Below are positions 55,560 through 63,276 of a DNA stretch of 64,000 nt, piece after piece (the stretch's first letter is position 1; the number at the start of each line of letters is the position of its first letter). The DNA is taken from NCBI RefSeq assembly GCF_007750395.1, contig NZ_CP036281.1, positions 2,937,001-3,001,000 on the forward strand, in the 5' to 3' direction. Source of the stretch: Polystyrenella longa (GTDB lineage: Bacteria > Planctomycetota > Planctomycetia > Planctomycetales > Planctomycetaceae). The position numbers and the translations under genes are program-made. The notes below the pieces were generated by a model. That model was given only the letters and a program-made list of their open reading frames with translations. It was not told the DNA's origin and did not search any database.

Positions 55560-55903
55560 AGTTTTGGGAGCAAAAAGGAGGCGACAAAAAGTTTGGTAAT
55601 TAGGGATAGTTCAGAGCGGAATCACGTCCTTTAAATATAGGTTACGCTAGACCATTTGGCTCAAAAAAGGTCTTTCCAGGCTGCGCAATCCTCCTGCAGT
55701 ACCACTGTCAATTAATCAAATAGAAACGAGGCAGACTCCTCTGGTCACAATTCCGATTTTCCGTTCCAATTCGCACCAAAATTGGCCCGTATGCAGGCAA
55801 CAATGAAGCAAAGAACCTGTTGTAAGCACTTGGTTTAGGCCGATAACAGGAATAACTCTCATGATCGTCACCACCCCTGAACTCACCTCGGACGCGGGAA
55901 AAG
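55560..55903. other. 344-bp divergent promoter region, cyclase and redox run
   Basis: No gene was recognised. The cyclase starts leftward and the reductase rightward, so promoters for both lie here. No clear operator or terminator was seen. Confidence 0.4.
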
Positions 55904-57181
55904 ATGCTGCAAGGGATTCAACAACTCATTTTCTGGACAGGAACCGGACTGATCGGACTGGTATCGCTCCGTCTCGCGATTGCCTGTTTACGCAGTTGTT
56001 CACGCTGGTGGCAGGAAAGTCGGCTATCACGACAGCATCTGATACTGTTGCAATCGCAGTTACAGCAATCGCGTCGTAATTTTCAGAAACTAGGTCCCTC
56101 CCCTGCATGGCAGGGAACTCGCAAGTTTCAGGTACGGAAGATTGTCGTCGAAAGCACGGACTGCCGGTCTTTCTATCTTGTGCCAGAGGATGAAAAACCG
56201 CTTCCCGGATTCATGCCCGGACAGTATCTGACCTTTCAGCTGCCCGTGCCGGGCGAACCTCGGCCTGTTGTGCGATGTTATTCGCTGTCAGAACGTCCCC
56301 GTTCAGAGTGGTATCGCTGTACGATCAAGCAGGAATGGGGGACCGAGTCGACTCCGCCAGGAAAAGGAAGTTCCTTTTTTCATCAGCAGGTTGAAGAAGG
56401 TGATCTGCTGGAAGTGAAAGCCCCCGCAGGCCAGTTCGTACTCGACGTAACCGACCCAAAGCCTGTCGTGTTGCTGGCAGCCGGGATCGGCATCACTCCG
56501 TTGTACAGCATGCTCTCAACAATGTTGCATCATGGTTGGACCGAACCTGTTTATCTGTTTTATTCAGTCCGGGATGGTAGCGGTCACCTTTATAAACAAA
56601 CCTTGAATGACCTGGCTGTCCAACATCGAAATTTCAAACTGATTGTGAATTACACGGCAGCCAAAGAGGACGACCAACCCGACATCGATTATCACTTCGC
56701 AGGTCGCCTGACTGGGGAACTAATCCTACAGCGATTACCATCGACCAACTTTCAGTTTTATCTGTGTGGTCCCGGTGGATATGTTTCGGGAATGTCAGAG
56801 TTGCTCCTCAGTCTACAGGTTCCGGAAACGGATATTCATACAGAATCGTTTGGACCTTCCAGTCGAGCAACCAAACCCAGATCATTGAGTGAAAACTCTC
56901 CTTCGACGACATCAAGCAGTCCAAGCTCGATGCAGGTCAATTTCGAACAGAGTGGTACGCGGCACCATTGGGAATCCGATGCAGAATCCCTTCTCGATTT
57001 CGCTGAAAAACACGGTGTCGTGATTGACTCAGCCTGTCGCGCTGGAAATTGCGGTTCCTGCCTGACTCGTATTCGTTCTGGAAAGGTGAAGTACACCTCT
57101 CCTCCAGGTCTGCAGACAGAATCGAACGAATGCCTTCCGTGTGTCTCTTTGCCAGACGGCGAGTTAGTGTTGGAGGCATAA
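55904..57181 (+). CDS. Membrane-anchored FAD/2Fe-2S oxidoreductase
   Basis: 425 residues. One N-terminal membrane helix (about 8-30) and a short basic coiled stretch precede a ferredoxin-NADP reductase-like module: FMPGQYLTFQLPVPG, RCYSLS (FAD ribityl motif), then VLLAAGIGITPLYSML and FYLCGPGGYVSGM for NAD(P)H binding. The C-terminus is a plant-type 2Fe-2S domain with C378, C383 and C386 in ACRAGNCGSCLTR and probably C413. The order is FAD, NAD(P), Fe-S as in Hcr and phthalate-dioxygenase-like reductases. It would take NAD(P)H electrons to the next carriers. The next gene starts 1 bp after its stop. Confidence 0.92.
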   Translation: MLQGIQQLIFWTGTGLIGLVSLRLAIACLRSCSRWWQESRLSRQHLILLQSQLQQSRRNFQKLGPSPAWQGTRKFQVRKIVVESTDCRSFYLVPEDEKPLPGFMPGQYLTFQLPVPGEPRPVVRCYSLSERPRSEWYRCTIKQEWGTESTPPGKGSSFFHQQVEEGDLLEVKAPAGQFVLDVTDPKPVVLLAAGIGITPLYSMLSTMLHHGWTEPVYLFYSVRDGSGHLYKQTLNDLAVQHRNFKLIVNYTAAKEDDQPDIDYHFAGRLTGELILQRLPSTNFQFYLCGPGGYVSGMSELLLSLQVPETDIHTESFGPSSRATKPRSLSENSPSTTSSSPSSMQVNFEQSGTRHHWESDAESLLDFAEKHGVVIDSACRAGNCGSCLTRIRSGKVKYTSPPGLQTESNECLPCVSLPDGELVLEA

Positions 57182-57182
57182 C

Positions 57183-58211
57183 ATGAGTTCGAATTGGATA
57201 ATAAACTTTCCATCATCATTGCGACTTTTGATTCTCAGCTGGGTATTCTCATTCAGTTGCGACATTGCTTCTGCGCAGAACCTGCATGAACTGCTCATTG
57301 ATCCAGTCAAAGTGGTGGGCCATGAAGAATGCGCCCGATGTCACTTGGCAGAAGTCGCAACTTGGAAACAGACACCGCATAGCCTGACTTTCGAAGAATT
57401 ACACCGCAAACCGGAGGCGCAACAAATCGCCGAACGAATGGGGGAACGGTCCATTAAACGAGGCAAGTTGTGTATCCAGTGCCACTATACCGAACAACAG
57501 AGCGGCAGCAGAACGAAGGCGGTTTCGGGAATCTCGTGCGAATCTTGTCATGGCCCGGCGCAGGACTGGATCAGTTTGCATAATGACTTCGGGGGAGCAG
57601 GTGCCTCGCGAGAAAGTGAGACGGAAGCCCATCAAAAGGAACGGCTCGATACCTGTTTGCGACTGGGAATGCGTAACCCGGAGAATTTGTATCTGGTAGC
57701 CCGAAGCTGTTTTAATTGTCACACCGTTCCTCAGGAAAAGCTGGTAAATGTCGGTGGGCATAAAGCGGGTAGTAGCGACTTCGAATTGGTTGCCTGGTCT
57801 CAGGGACTCGTCCGTCATAATTTTCTTCGCAGTAATGGAGCCAACAATCAGGCATCAGCACAAGCGCGATTGAGGGTGATGTATGTGGTTGGTTTACTCA
57901 CGGATCTCGAATACAGCCTGCGTTCATTGGGGAATGCAACTGAATTCAATCAATTTGCGTTGTCCAACGCATTGCGAATCGCACGATTACGCAAAAGGGT
58001 CCAGAAGGTGAAAGACGCAATTGACCATCCCACTTTTCAACAGGCGTGGACAATCGCGACCACTGTCGAATTAAAGCTGGGGAATGAACAAGCTCTCCGG
58101 GAAGCTGCGGATCAATTGGCCGCGTTGACACACGAGTTTGCTCAAGGGGAATCGGGCGAATCGTTGGAGGCTATTGATCCTCTGTTACCGACTCCGGATC
58201 AGTATAAATAA
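57183..58211 (+). CDS. Exported tetraheme cytochrome c (cytochrome c-554 type)
   Basis: 342 residues. A GGAGG site lies inside the end of the preceding gene. The signal peptide ends near ASAQ. Four CXXCH motifs are CARCH, CIQCH, CESCH and CFNCH, giving four covalent hemes in the periplasm. HEECARCHLAEVATWKQTPH with the distal histidine-rich pattern and SCESCHGPAQDW match the cytochrome c-554/c' family of multiheme carriers. The C-terminal 130 residues are helical and heme-free, with LRIARLRKRV and AADQLAALTHEF. It likely passes electrons between periplasmic partners of this cluster. Confidence 0.9.
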   Translation: MSSNWIINFPSSLRLLILSWVFSFSCDIASAQNLHELLIDPVKVVGHEECARCHLAEVATWKQTPHSLTFEELHRKPEAQQIAERMGERSIKRGKLCIQCHYTEQQSGSRTKAVSGISCESCHGPAQDWISLHNDFGGAGASRESETEAHQKERLDTCLRLGMRNPENLYLVARSCFNCHTVPQEKLVNVGGHKAGSSDFELVAWSQGLVRHNFLRSNGANNQASAQARLRVMYVVGLLTDLEYSLRSLGNATEFNQFALSNALRIARLRKRVQKVKDAIDHPTFQQAWTIATTVELKLGNEQALREAADQLAALTHEFAQGESGESLEAIDPLLPTPDQYK

Positions 58212-58270
58212 TCAGCTTATTCGCTGTCCCCAGTTTATCTCACAGGTTAATCCTACAGGCAATCATAACC

Positions 58271-60010
58271 ATGGCGTCGACGACTACAGCAGAAATCGCC
58301 AAACCGAAGCGATGGGATGTTCCCTTCGGTGAGGAGATGACCACAGTCGCCGTAGAGGAATTGCTCAAGCTCGCTCCGTTTCGAGATATGACCGTCGACA
58401 ACTTTCCTCGCAGTTGCTCCTTATCGGACTTGCTACTGCATGATACGCGGTTGAGAGAATACCAACCGGGCGACCTGATTGTGCGAGAGGGAGACTATGG
58501 TAATTCCGCTTTTCTCGTAGTCACTGGAGAAGTGAGAGTCGTATTGGAATCCCTCTCTCCGGAACGACTGGGACGGCCTCCCGTAAAGTCGAAAAAGTCC
58601 TTCTGGTCACTCTGTCGCGATTTATTAACGCCCGTTTCTTATCCCGAAGTCCGAGATAAAAACAATATTTCTTCAACGACCGCGGACCTTTTGAAGCCTC
58701 TGTTTTTACAGGATGTTCCCGGACTACTGGATAAACACCAGACGTTGCAATTGGGGGCGGGTGAGATTTTTGGAGAGTTGGCAGCCTTGGGAAGAACGCC
58801 TCGAACGGCAACGGTTTTTGCTGAATCAGAAGTAATTCTTCTCGAAATCCGGTGGCAGGGTCTCCGGGATTTGATGAAATACGATACCGCACTCAAGTCA
58901 CATCTTGATCAACTTTATCGCCAGAACAGTCTCGAAAGCCATTTGCGGGAAACTCCTTTTTTCAACCAGGTTCCTCCCGATCAATTGCGACAGATCGCAG
59001 AGCAAGTTGAGTTTCTATCTTACGGACAGTTTGAATGGTTTCGAGATTACCAACTAAATCTAAAATCGATGACGGATGCCGAACGACTTGAAATGGAGCC
59101 GATTATTCTGACAGAAGCCGCTTATGCCGAAGGGATCTATCTGGTGCGATCAGGGTTTGTGAGGGTCACGCATAAGTATGGTCAAAGTGAGCGTACCTCG
59201 TCTTATCTACACAAAGGCCAGTTTTATGGCCTCGCTGAACTTTCCCTGAACTGGCAGGCCTCCCGCCAGACCGGATGGCTTAATTCATTGCGGGCAGTTG
59301 GCTATGTCGATCTGTTACGAATTCCGACGCCTGTCGTAGAAGAGTTTGTCTTGCCGACATTATCGGCCGTAGATCTTGGACGCTACATTGCTGAGGCAGA
59401 ACAGCAAGTAGAACGTAAGCAAGGACGAACCGAATCTGTTGGAGATGGGTCGAAGCAGACTGAATCGAACGCAGGCTTACTGGAGTTCCTGGTCGATCAA
59501 CGGTACATCAACGGCACGAAAACGATGCTTATTGATATGAATCGCTGCACTCGTTGCGACGATTGTGTCCGGGCGTGCTCCGATGCTCACGGTAATAATC
59601 CTCGTTTTCTACGTTCAGGACCAACACACGAACAATTCATGGTGGCACATGCCTGTATGCATTGCCTTGATCCCGTTTGCATGATCGGTTGCCCAACCGG
59701 TGCGATTCACCGGGATGCGACGATGGGAACAGTATTGATCAACGACCAGACCTGTATTGGTTGTACAACGTGCGCCAACAGTTGCCCTTATGACAACATT
59801 CAAATGGTGGAGATTCGGAACGATCAGGGACAGATACTGCGAGATGAGGAAAACCAGCAGCCGGTGATGAAAGCGACCAAGTGCGACTTGTGCCACGACC
59901 TGCAAAATGGCCCCGCCTGTCAAAACGCTTGCCCCCATGATGCGCTCGTCAGAATATCGACCTCTGAACTTGATCAACTGGAACCCTGGACCAAACGCCA
60001 CGCCGGATAA
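58271..60010 (+). CDS. Dual cNMP-binding / four-cluster 4Fe-4S fusion protein
   Basis: 579 residues without signal peptide. Residues 40-210 are a cyclic-nucleotide-binding domain with a 60-residue insert; its phosphate cassette FGELAALGRTPRTATVFAE looks intact. A second, degenerate one spans about 225-380: GQFYGLAELSLNWQ lacks the arginine-alanine pair. From 420 on come 16 cysteines in four groups: CTRCDDCVRAC, CMHCLDPVCMIGC, CIGCTTCANSC and CDLCHDLQNGPACQNAC, the DmsB/HybA-like pattern that binds four 4Fe-4S clusters. It would be a cytoplasmic electron wire whose function responds to cAMP or cGMP. It lies 59 bp after the tetraheme gene. Confidence 0.9.
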   Translation: MASTTTAEIAKPKRWDVPFGEEMTTVAVEELLKLAPFRDMTVDNFPRSCSLSDLLLHDTRLREYQPGDLIVREGDYGNSAFLVVTGEVRVVLESLSPERLGRPPVKSKKSFWSLCRDLLTPVSYPEVRDKNNISSTTADLLKPLFLQDVPGLLDKHQTLQLGAGEIFGELAALGRTPRTATVFAESEVILLEIRWQGLRDLMKYDTALKSHLDQLYRQNSLESHLRETPFFNQVPPDQLRQIAEQVEFLSYGQFEWFRDYQLNLKSMTDAERLEMEPIILTEAAYAEGIYLVRSGFVRVTHKYGQSERTSSYLHKGQFYGLAELSLNWQASRQTGWLNSLRAVGYVDLLRIPTPVVEEFVLPTLSAVDLGRYIAEAEQQVERKQGRTESVGDGSKQTESNAGLLEFLVDQRYINGTKTMLIDMNRCTRCDDCVRACSDAHGNNPRFLRSGPTHEQFMVAHACMHCLDPVCMIGCPTGAIHRDATMGTVLINDQTCIGCTTCANSCPYDNIQMVEIRNDQGQILRDEENQQPVMKATKCDLCHDLQNGPACQNACPHDALVRISTSELDQLEPWTKRHAG

Positions 60011-60062
60011 TAGTGCCTCAACGAATTGTCATTCTGTTGAGAAAGCACTGTTGGATAGATCA

Positions 60063-60887
60063 ATGCAAACTGACTCCTTTACATTCAGACGACTCCGCAA
60101 TGGCTTAGTGACTGGCCTGGCTGCGCTTAGTTTTTGGGGTCTGACAGAGGTTGGTCGAGCACGGTTCTATGATGTCTCTTTTTATCTGGGATATTTGCTG
60201 GCAGGAATGATTGTCGTTTTAGCGGGGTTCAATCTACGAAAGAAATTGACGACATTCCGAGTCGGTACCGCCTCCAGTTGGATGCAGTTTCATTTGTACC
60301 TTGGCCTGTTGACTCCTATTGTGTTCGCTCTTCACATTGATTGGTCCTGGCCACAGGGACTGTTTGAAATGGCCTTGTCAATCATTTATGCCGCCACCTT
60401 TTTCAGTGGAGTGTTTGGTTTATATTTCACCAGGCGTCTGCCGAGAGTGTTGACTCGTTTACCCGTGGAATTGATTTATGAGGAATACGAAGCACATTCT
60501 AACACGCTCAAAGAAGAAGCCATTCTTGAAGTACAAAGCTCACTTCAAGACTCAAATGGTCTGTCCGAAATGTATGCGAACCGGTTAGTACAGTTTTTCT
60601 CCCGTCAGCGGTCGATTGGTTATTACTTGTGGCCCAGCATTCATAAACGAAAGAAACTGATCCGCTATTTACGAAGTTGCCATCGATACGCTTCAGACGA
60701 AGAACGCTCTCGATTGAATCGAATTGAAACCCTGGTCGCGCAGCGTGACGACTACGATTTTCACCATGCTCAGCAATGGAAGTTGAGGGTTTGGATTTTC
60801 GTTCACCTTTCTTTGACATGGAGCCTGTTGGCATTGATGTTGGTGCATCTTGTGTTTGTCCATCTTTATCGGGGGGCATATACATGA
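60063..60887 (+). CDS. Heme-b-like membrane protein of the redox cluster
   Basis: 274 residues from ATG 60063, beyond an overlapping upstream frame. About four or five membrane helices. Candidate heme ligands are His in MQFHLYLGLLTPIVFALHID (helix 3) and three histidines in HLSLTWSLLALMLVHLVFVH (last helix), spacing compatible with two b hemes. A 90-residue charged loop (LPVELIYEEYEAHS to AQRDDYDFHHAQQW) lies between. Such proteins link cytoplasmic iron-sulfur subunits to periplasmic cytochromes, as NapH or HybB-type partners do. It overlaps the next gene by 4 bp (ATGA) and follows the 4Fe-4S gene by 52 bp. Confidence 0.78.
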   Translation: MQTDSFTFRRLRNGLVTGLAALSFWGLTEVGRARFYDVSFYLGYLLAGMIVVLAGFNLRKKLTTFRVGTASSWMQFHLYLGLLTPIVFALHIDWSWPQGLFEMALSIIYAATFFSGVFGLYFTRRLPRVLTRLPVELIYEEYEAHSNTLKEEAILEVQSSLQDSNGLSEMYANRLVQFFSRQRSIGYYLWPSIHKRKKLIRYLRSCHRYASDEERSRLNRIETLVAQRDDYDFHHAQQWKLRVWIFVHLSLTWSLLALMLVHLVFVHLYRGAYT

Positions 60888-63229
60888 CATTACCAAGTCG
60901 AGAATATCTCCGACCACAGCAGAAATGGATCTGTGGGCGTCAATGCGAAGGTTCTTGTGTGCAAGGCCCAACTAAATCCGGCCGTTGCGAAACGACTTCC
61001 GCATGCCAGCCTGTCAAACGAGAGAACCGTTGGTCCTGCAATCGATCTACTTTACAAGGTGGTCCGTGTGAAAAAGGCCCTTCTCCGGACGGAGACTGCT
61101 GCCCGGTGCATCCTCCTTGTGTTCCCCGGCGAAGCCTACGTTCGCAACGGGGGATTGCGGCGGGACTCAGTTTCGTATTTACGATTGGTGTTCTTCTGGT
61201 GGTATTCGGTTTGACTAACTGGCGAACAACGATTGCTCCGGGGGCCTTAGCCAGTCCCCATGCGCAACTGTTTCAATCTCAATCTGAATCCGAAAAATGC
61301 ACTGCCTGCCATCAGGAATTCGGTTTCCAATCGGGAGAATGGTTGACGGCATTCTGGGTGACAGATCGCGGGGCGGACCATCCCCTGTCGAAAAGCTGTA
61401 TGGCCTGTCACGGGAACAATTTTTCTGCCCAATGGGCGAGTGAGCCTCATTCGTTACCGGGGAAAGTAACCAGGGAACTAACGGATCAGATCCATGCCCG
61501 ACTTCAACATCAGTCTGCAGATAAAAACATCGTCCAGTTGGCCAGCTTTCTCCCTGCGACCACAGTAAAACCGGAATGCGCGTATTGCCATCAAGAGCAT
61601 CAGGGAGCCGATCATGATTTGACGGCGATGACTGATAAACAGTGTTTGTCCTGCCATGCACAACAGTTTGAAAGTTTTTCTTCTGGCCATCCCGAGTTTG
61701 ATCAGTGGCCATTGCAACGAACACCTTCTTTGATATTCAACCACGTCACTCATGCGGGTAAACATTTTACGGACCGCAAACAAGCATTCGATTGCAGTAG
61801 TTGCCACTATGATGCTAACACGCATGAGATCGTTTCCGTCGTAAGTTTTGAGCAATCCTGTGCTGATTGCCATCAGGACCAATTGAAACAGGCCATCGCC
61901 GAAGGGATTCCTTTGTTGGCATTGCCCATGATTGATCGAGTGGCTCTGGGACAACGATTGGATAGCACCTTCAGATGGCCAACCGAAGCAGTGGGTGACT
62001 TTGATGGTCAGTTGCCGCTGTTAATGGAGTTCCTACTGAATCAGCCAGGGGCGTCTTCGCATCCAGAGCCGTTTACAGCGGGAATCGACTTCAGCCTTGT
62101 TGATCCTGATCATTCTCAGGACCTCGATTTAGTTGCCGAATTGATACCGCAGATACGACAACTCTGGTTTGATTTGGCATCAAAAGGTCAAAACGCCTAT
62201 TTAAAACGTATCGAGCATCTGTTGAATCGGTCCCTTAGTGAAAAAGAACAGCGTGAACTCAGTTCACTGCTACCGCTAGATCTTTTTAGAATCAGTTACG
62301 ATCGCTGGTTTGAGGTGGCACCAGAAGGTGAGTCGGCCTACATCGAATCGGCGGAAGGAATTCGATTAGTCGCAGCAGCGGAGCAAAGGGAACCTCGACT
62401 CTATATCGCAGAGGAGATGATCATCCTTCCCGGAGATAAACTACTGCTCGACTCGCTTCCTCCAGGGGAATGGACAGGCGCTGCGACCACGAATGATGGT
62501 GCGGCGGCACCCTCCGTTAAAAAAGAAGAAAATAAACCTCCGACAGTAACTGAGAGTGAACAAGAAAATCCCGTTCCATCCGCCACTTTAGAAGCCACGG
62601 ATCCAAAGTCTGTGCCGCCTGTAAAAACCGAGGAACCAACACCGTCGCTCTTAATTCCCATCGACCATACAAATGGAGGTGAGACAACCTCGTTGGATTG
62701 GAAAGAGATTCCACAGCGGGGATGGTACCGCGATGATTTAAAACTGACGATTGGGTATCGACCTGTTGGTCATGCTGACCCATTTATGACGAGTTGGCTG
62801 GAGCTCGCTTTCATTACGAGCAGTGATGATTCTTCACGCGCGATGACATCGTTGCGAAATCAGATGAAAGAGTCGGCACCTTTTCGCAATTGTCTCAGCT
62901 GTCATGATCTCGAAAGAGGTCGTTCAGGCGACGAACAATTTAATTGGCTCTCGAATTCAAAGCAATTCAGGCTCAAAACCTTCACTAAATTTTCGCACCG
63001 CCCTCACCTGACGATCCCTGAAATGCGGGATTGCCGACATTGTCATGCATTGGAAACAGAACAACCCGCCGCCATCGGTAGCGAATTCTCTAAACTCTCG
63101 ATTCAGAGTTGCACCGTGTGTCATAACCCGCAAGGAGCCAAAGAGGGTTGTCGCGAGTGCCACAACTACCACGTTGACCATCGCAGTTTAATCCTCTTTG
63201 ATGGGACAAAAAAAAGTCGTGCGGAATAA
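60884..63229 (+). CDS. Membrane-bound decaheme cytochrome c with N-terminal Cys-rich repeats
   Basis: 781 residues from ATG 60884. Residues 15-79 hold two similar cysteine-rich units, W-I-C-G-R to C41 and W-S-C-N-R to C79, each with C-x-x-G-P-x3-G-x-C, ten cysteines in all and no CXXCH. RRSLRSQRG precedes one membrane helix (about 91-112), so this part should be cytoplasmic. Ten CXXCH motifs follow outside: six from 139 to about 330 (CTACH, CMACH, CAYCH, CLSCH, CSSCH, CADCH) and four from 670 to about 760 (CLSCH, CRHCH, CTVCH, CRECH). A low-complexity P/E/T linker lies between the two heme groups. It could pass electrons across the membrane to periplasmic hemes. Confidence 0.9.
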   Translation: MTLPSREYLRPQQKWICGRQCEGSCVQGPTKSGRCETTSACQPVKRENRWSCNRSTLQGGPCEKGPSPDGDCCPVHPPCVPRRSLRSQRGIAAGLSFVFTIGVLLVVFGLTNWRTTIAPGALASPHAQLFQSQSESEKCTACHQEFGFQSGEWLTAFWVTDRGADHPLSKSCMACHGNNFSAQWASEPHSLPGKVTRELTDQIHARLQHQSADKNIVQLASFLPATTVKPECAYCHQEHQGADHDLTAMTDKQCLSCHAQQFESFSSGHPEFDQWPLQRTPSLIFNHVTHAGKHFTDRKQAFDCSSCHYDANTHEIVSVVSFEQSCADCHQDQLKQAIAEGIPLLALPMIDRVALGQRLDSTFRWPTEAVGDFDGQLPLLMEFLLNQPGASSHPEPFTAGIDFSLVDPDHSQDLDLVAELIPQIRQLWFDLASKGQNAYLKRIEHLLNRSLSEKEQRELSSLLPLDLFRISYDRWFEVAPEGESAYIESAEGIRLVAAAEQREPRLYIAEEMIILPGDKLLLDSLPPGEWTGAATTNDGAAAPSVKKEENKPPTVTESEQENPVPSATLEATDPKSVPPVKTEEPTPSLLIPIDHTNGGETTSLDWKEIPQRGWYRDDLKLTIGYRPVGHADPFMTSWLELAFITSSDDSSRAMTSLRNQMKESAPFRNCLSCHDLERGRSGDEQFNWLSNSKQFRLKTFTKFSHRPHLTIPEMRDCRHCHALETEQPAAIGSEFSKLSIQSCTVCHNPQGAKEGCRECHNYHVDHRSLILFDGTKKSRAE

Positions 63230-63248
63230 GAACTATTCCACACGACTT
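63214..63248. terminator. Bidirectional terminator, overlapping the cytochrome stop codon
   Basis: AAGTCGTG (63214-63221) pairs with CACGACTT (63241-63248) and GGAATA with TATTCC inside, with one mismatch. The plus-strand stop TAA is inside the loop side of the stem. Leftward, the hairpin is followed by eight T, so it mainly ends the SGNH hydrolase gene. Confidence 0.85.
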
Positions 63249-63276
63249 GTATTTATACAATCTTACACAAGTATCC

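Noticed and set aside
59907-60062. Upstream extension of the heme-b-like gene overlapping the 4Fe-4S gene
   Set aside because: The added residues lie in another frame of the conserved 3' end of the 4Fe-4S gene. ATG 60063 fits better.
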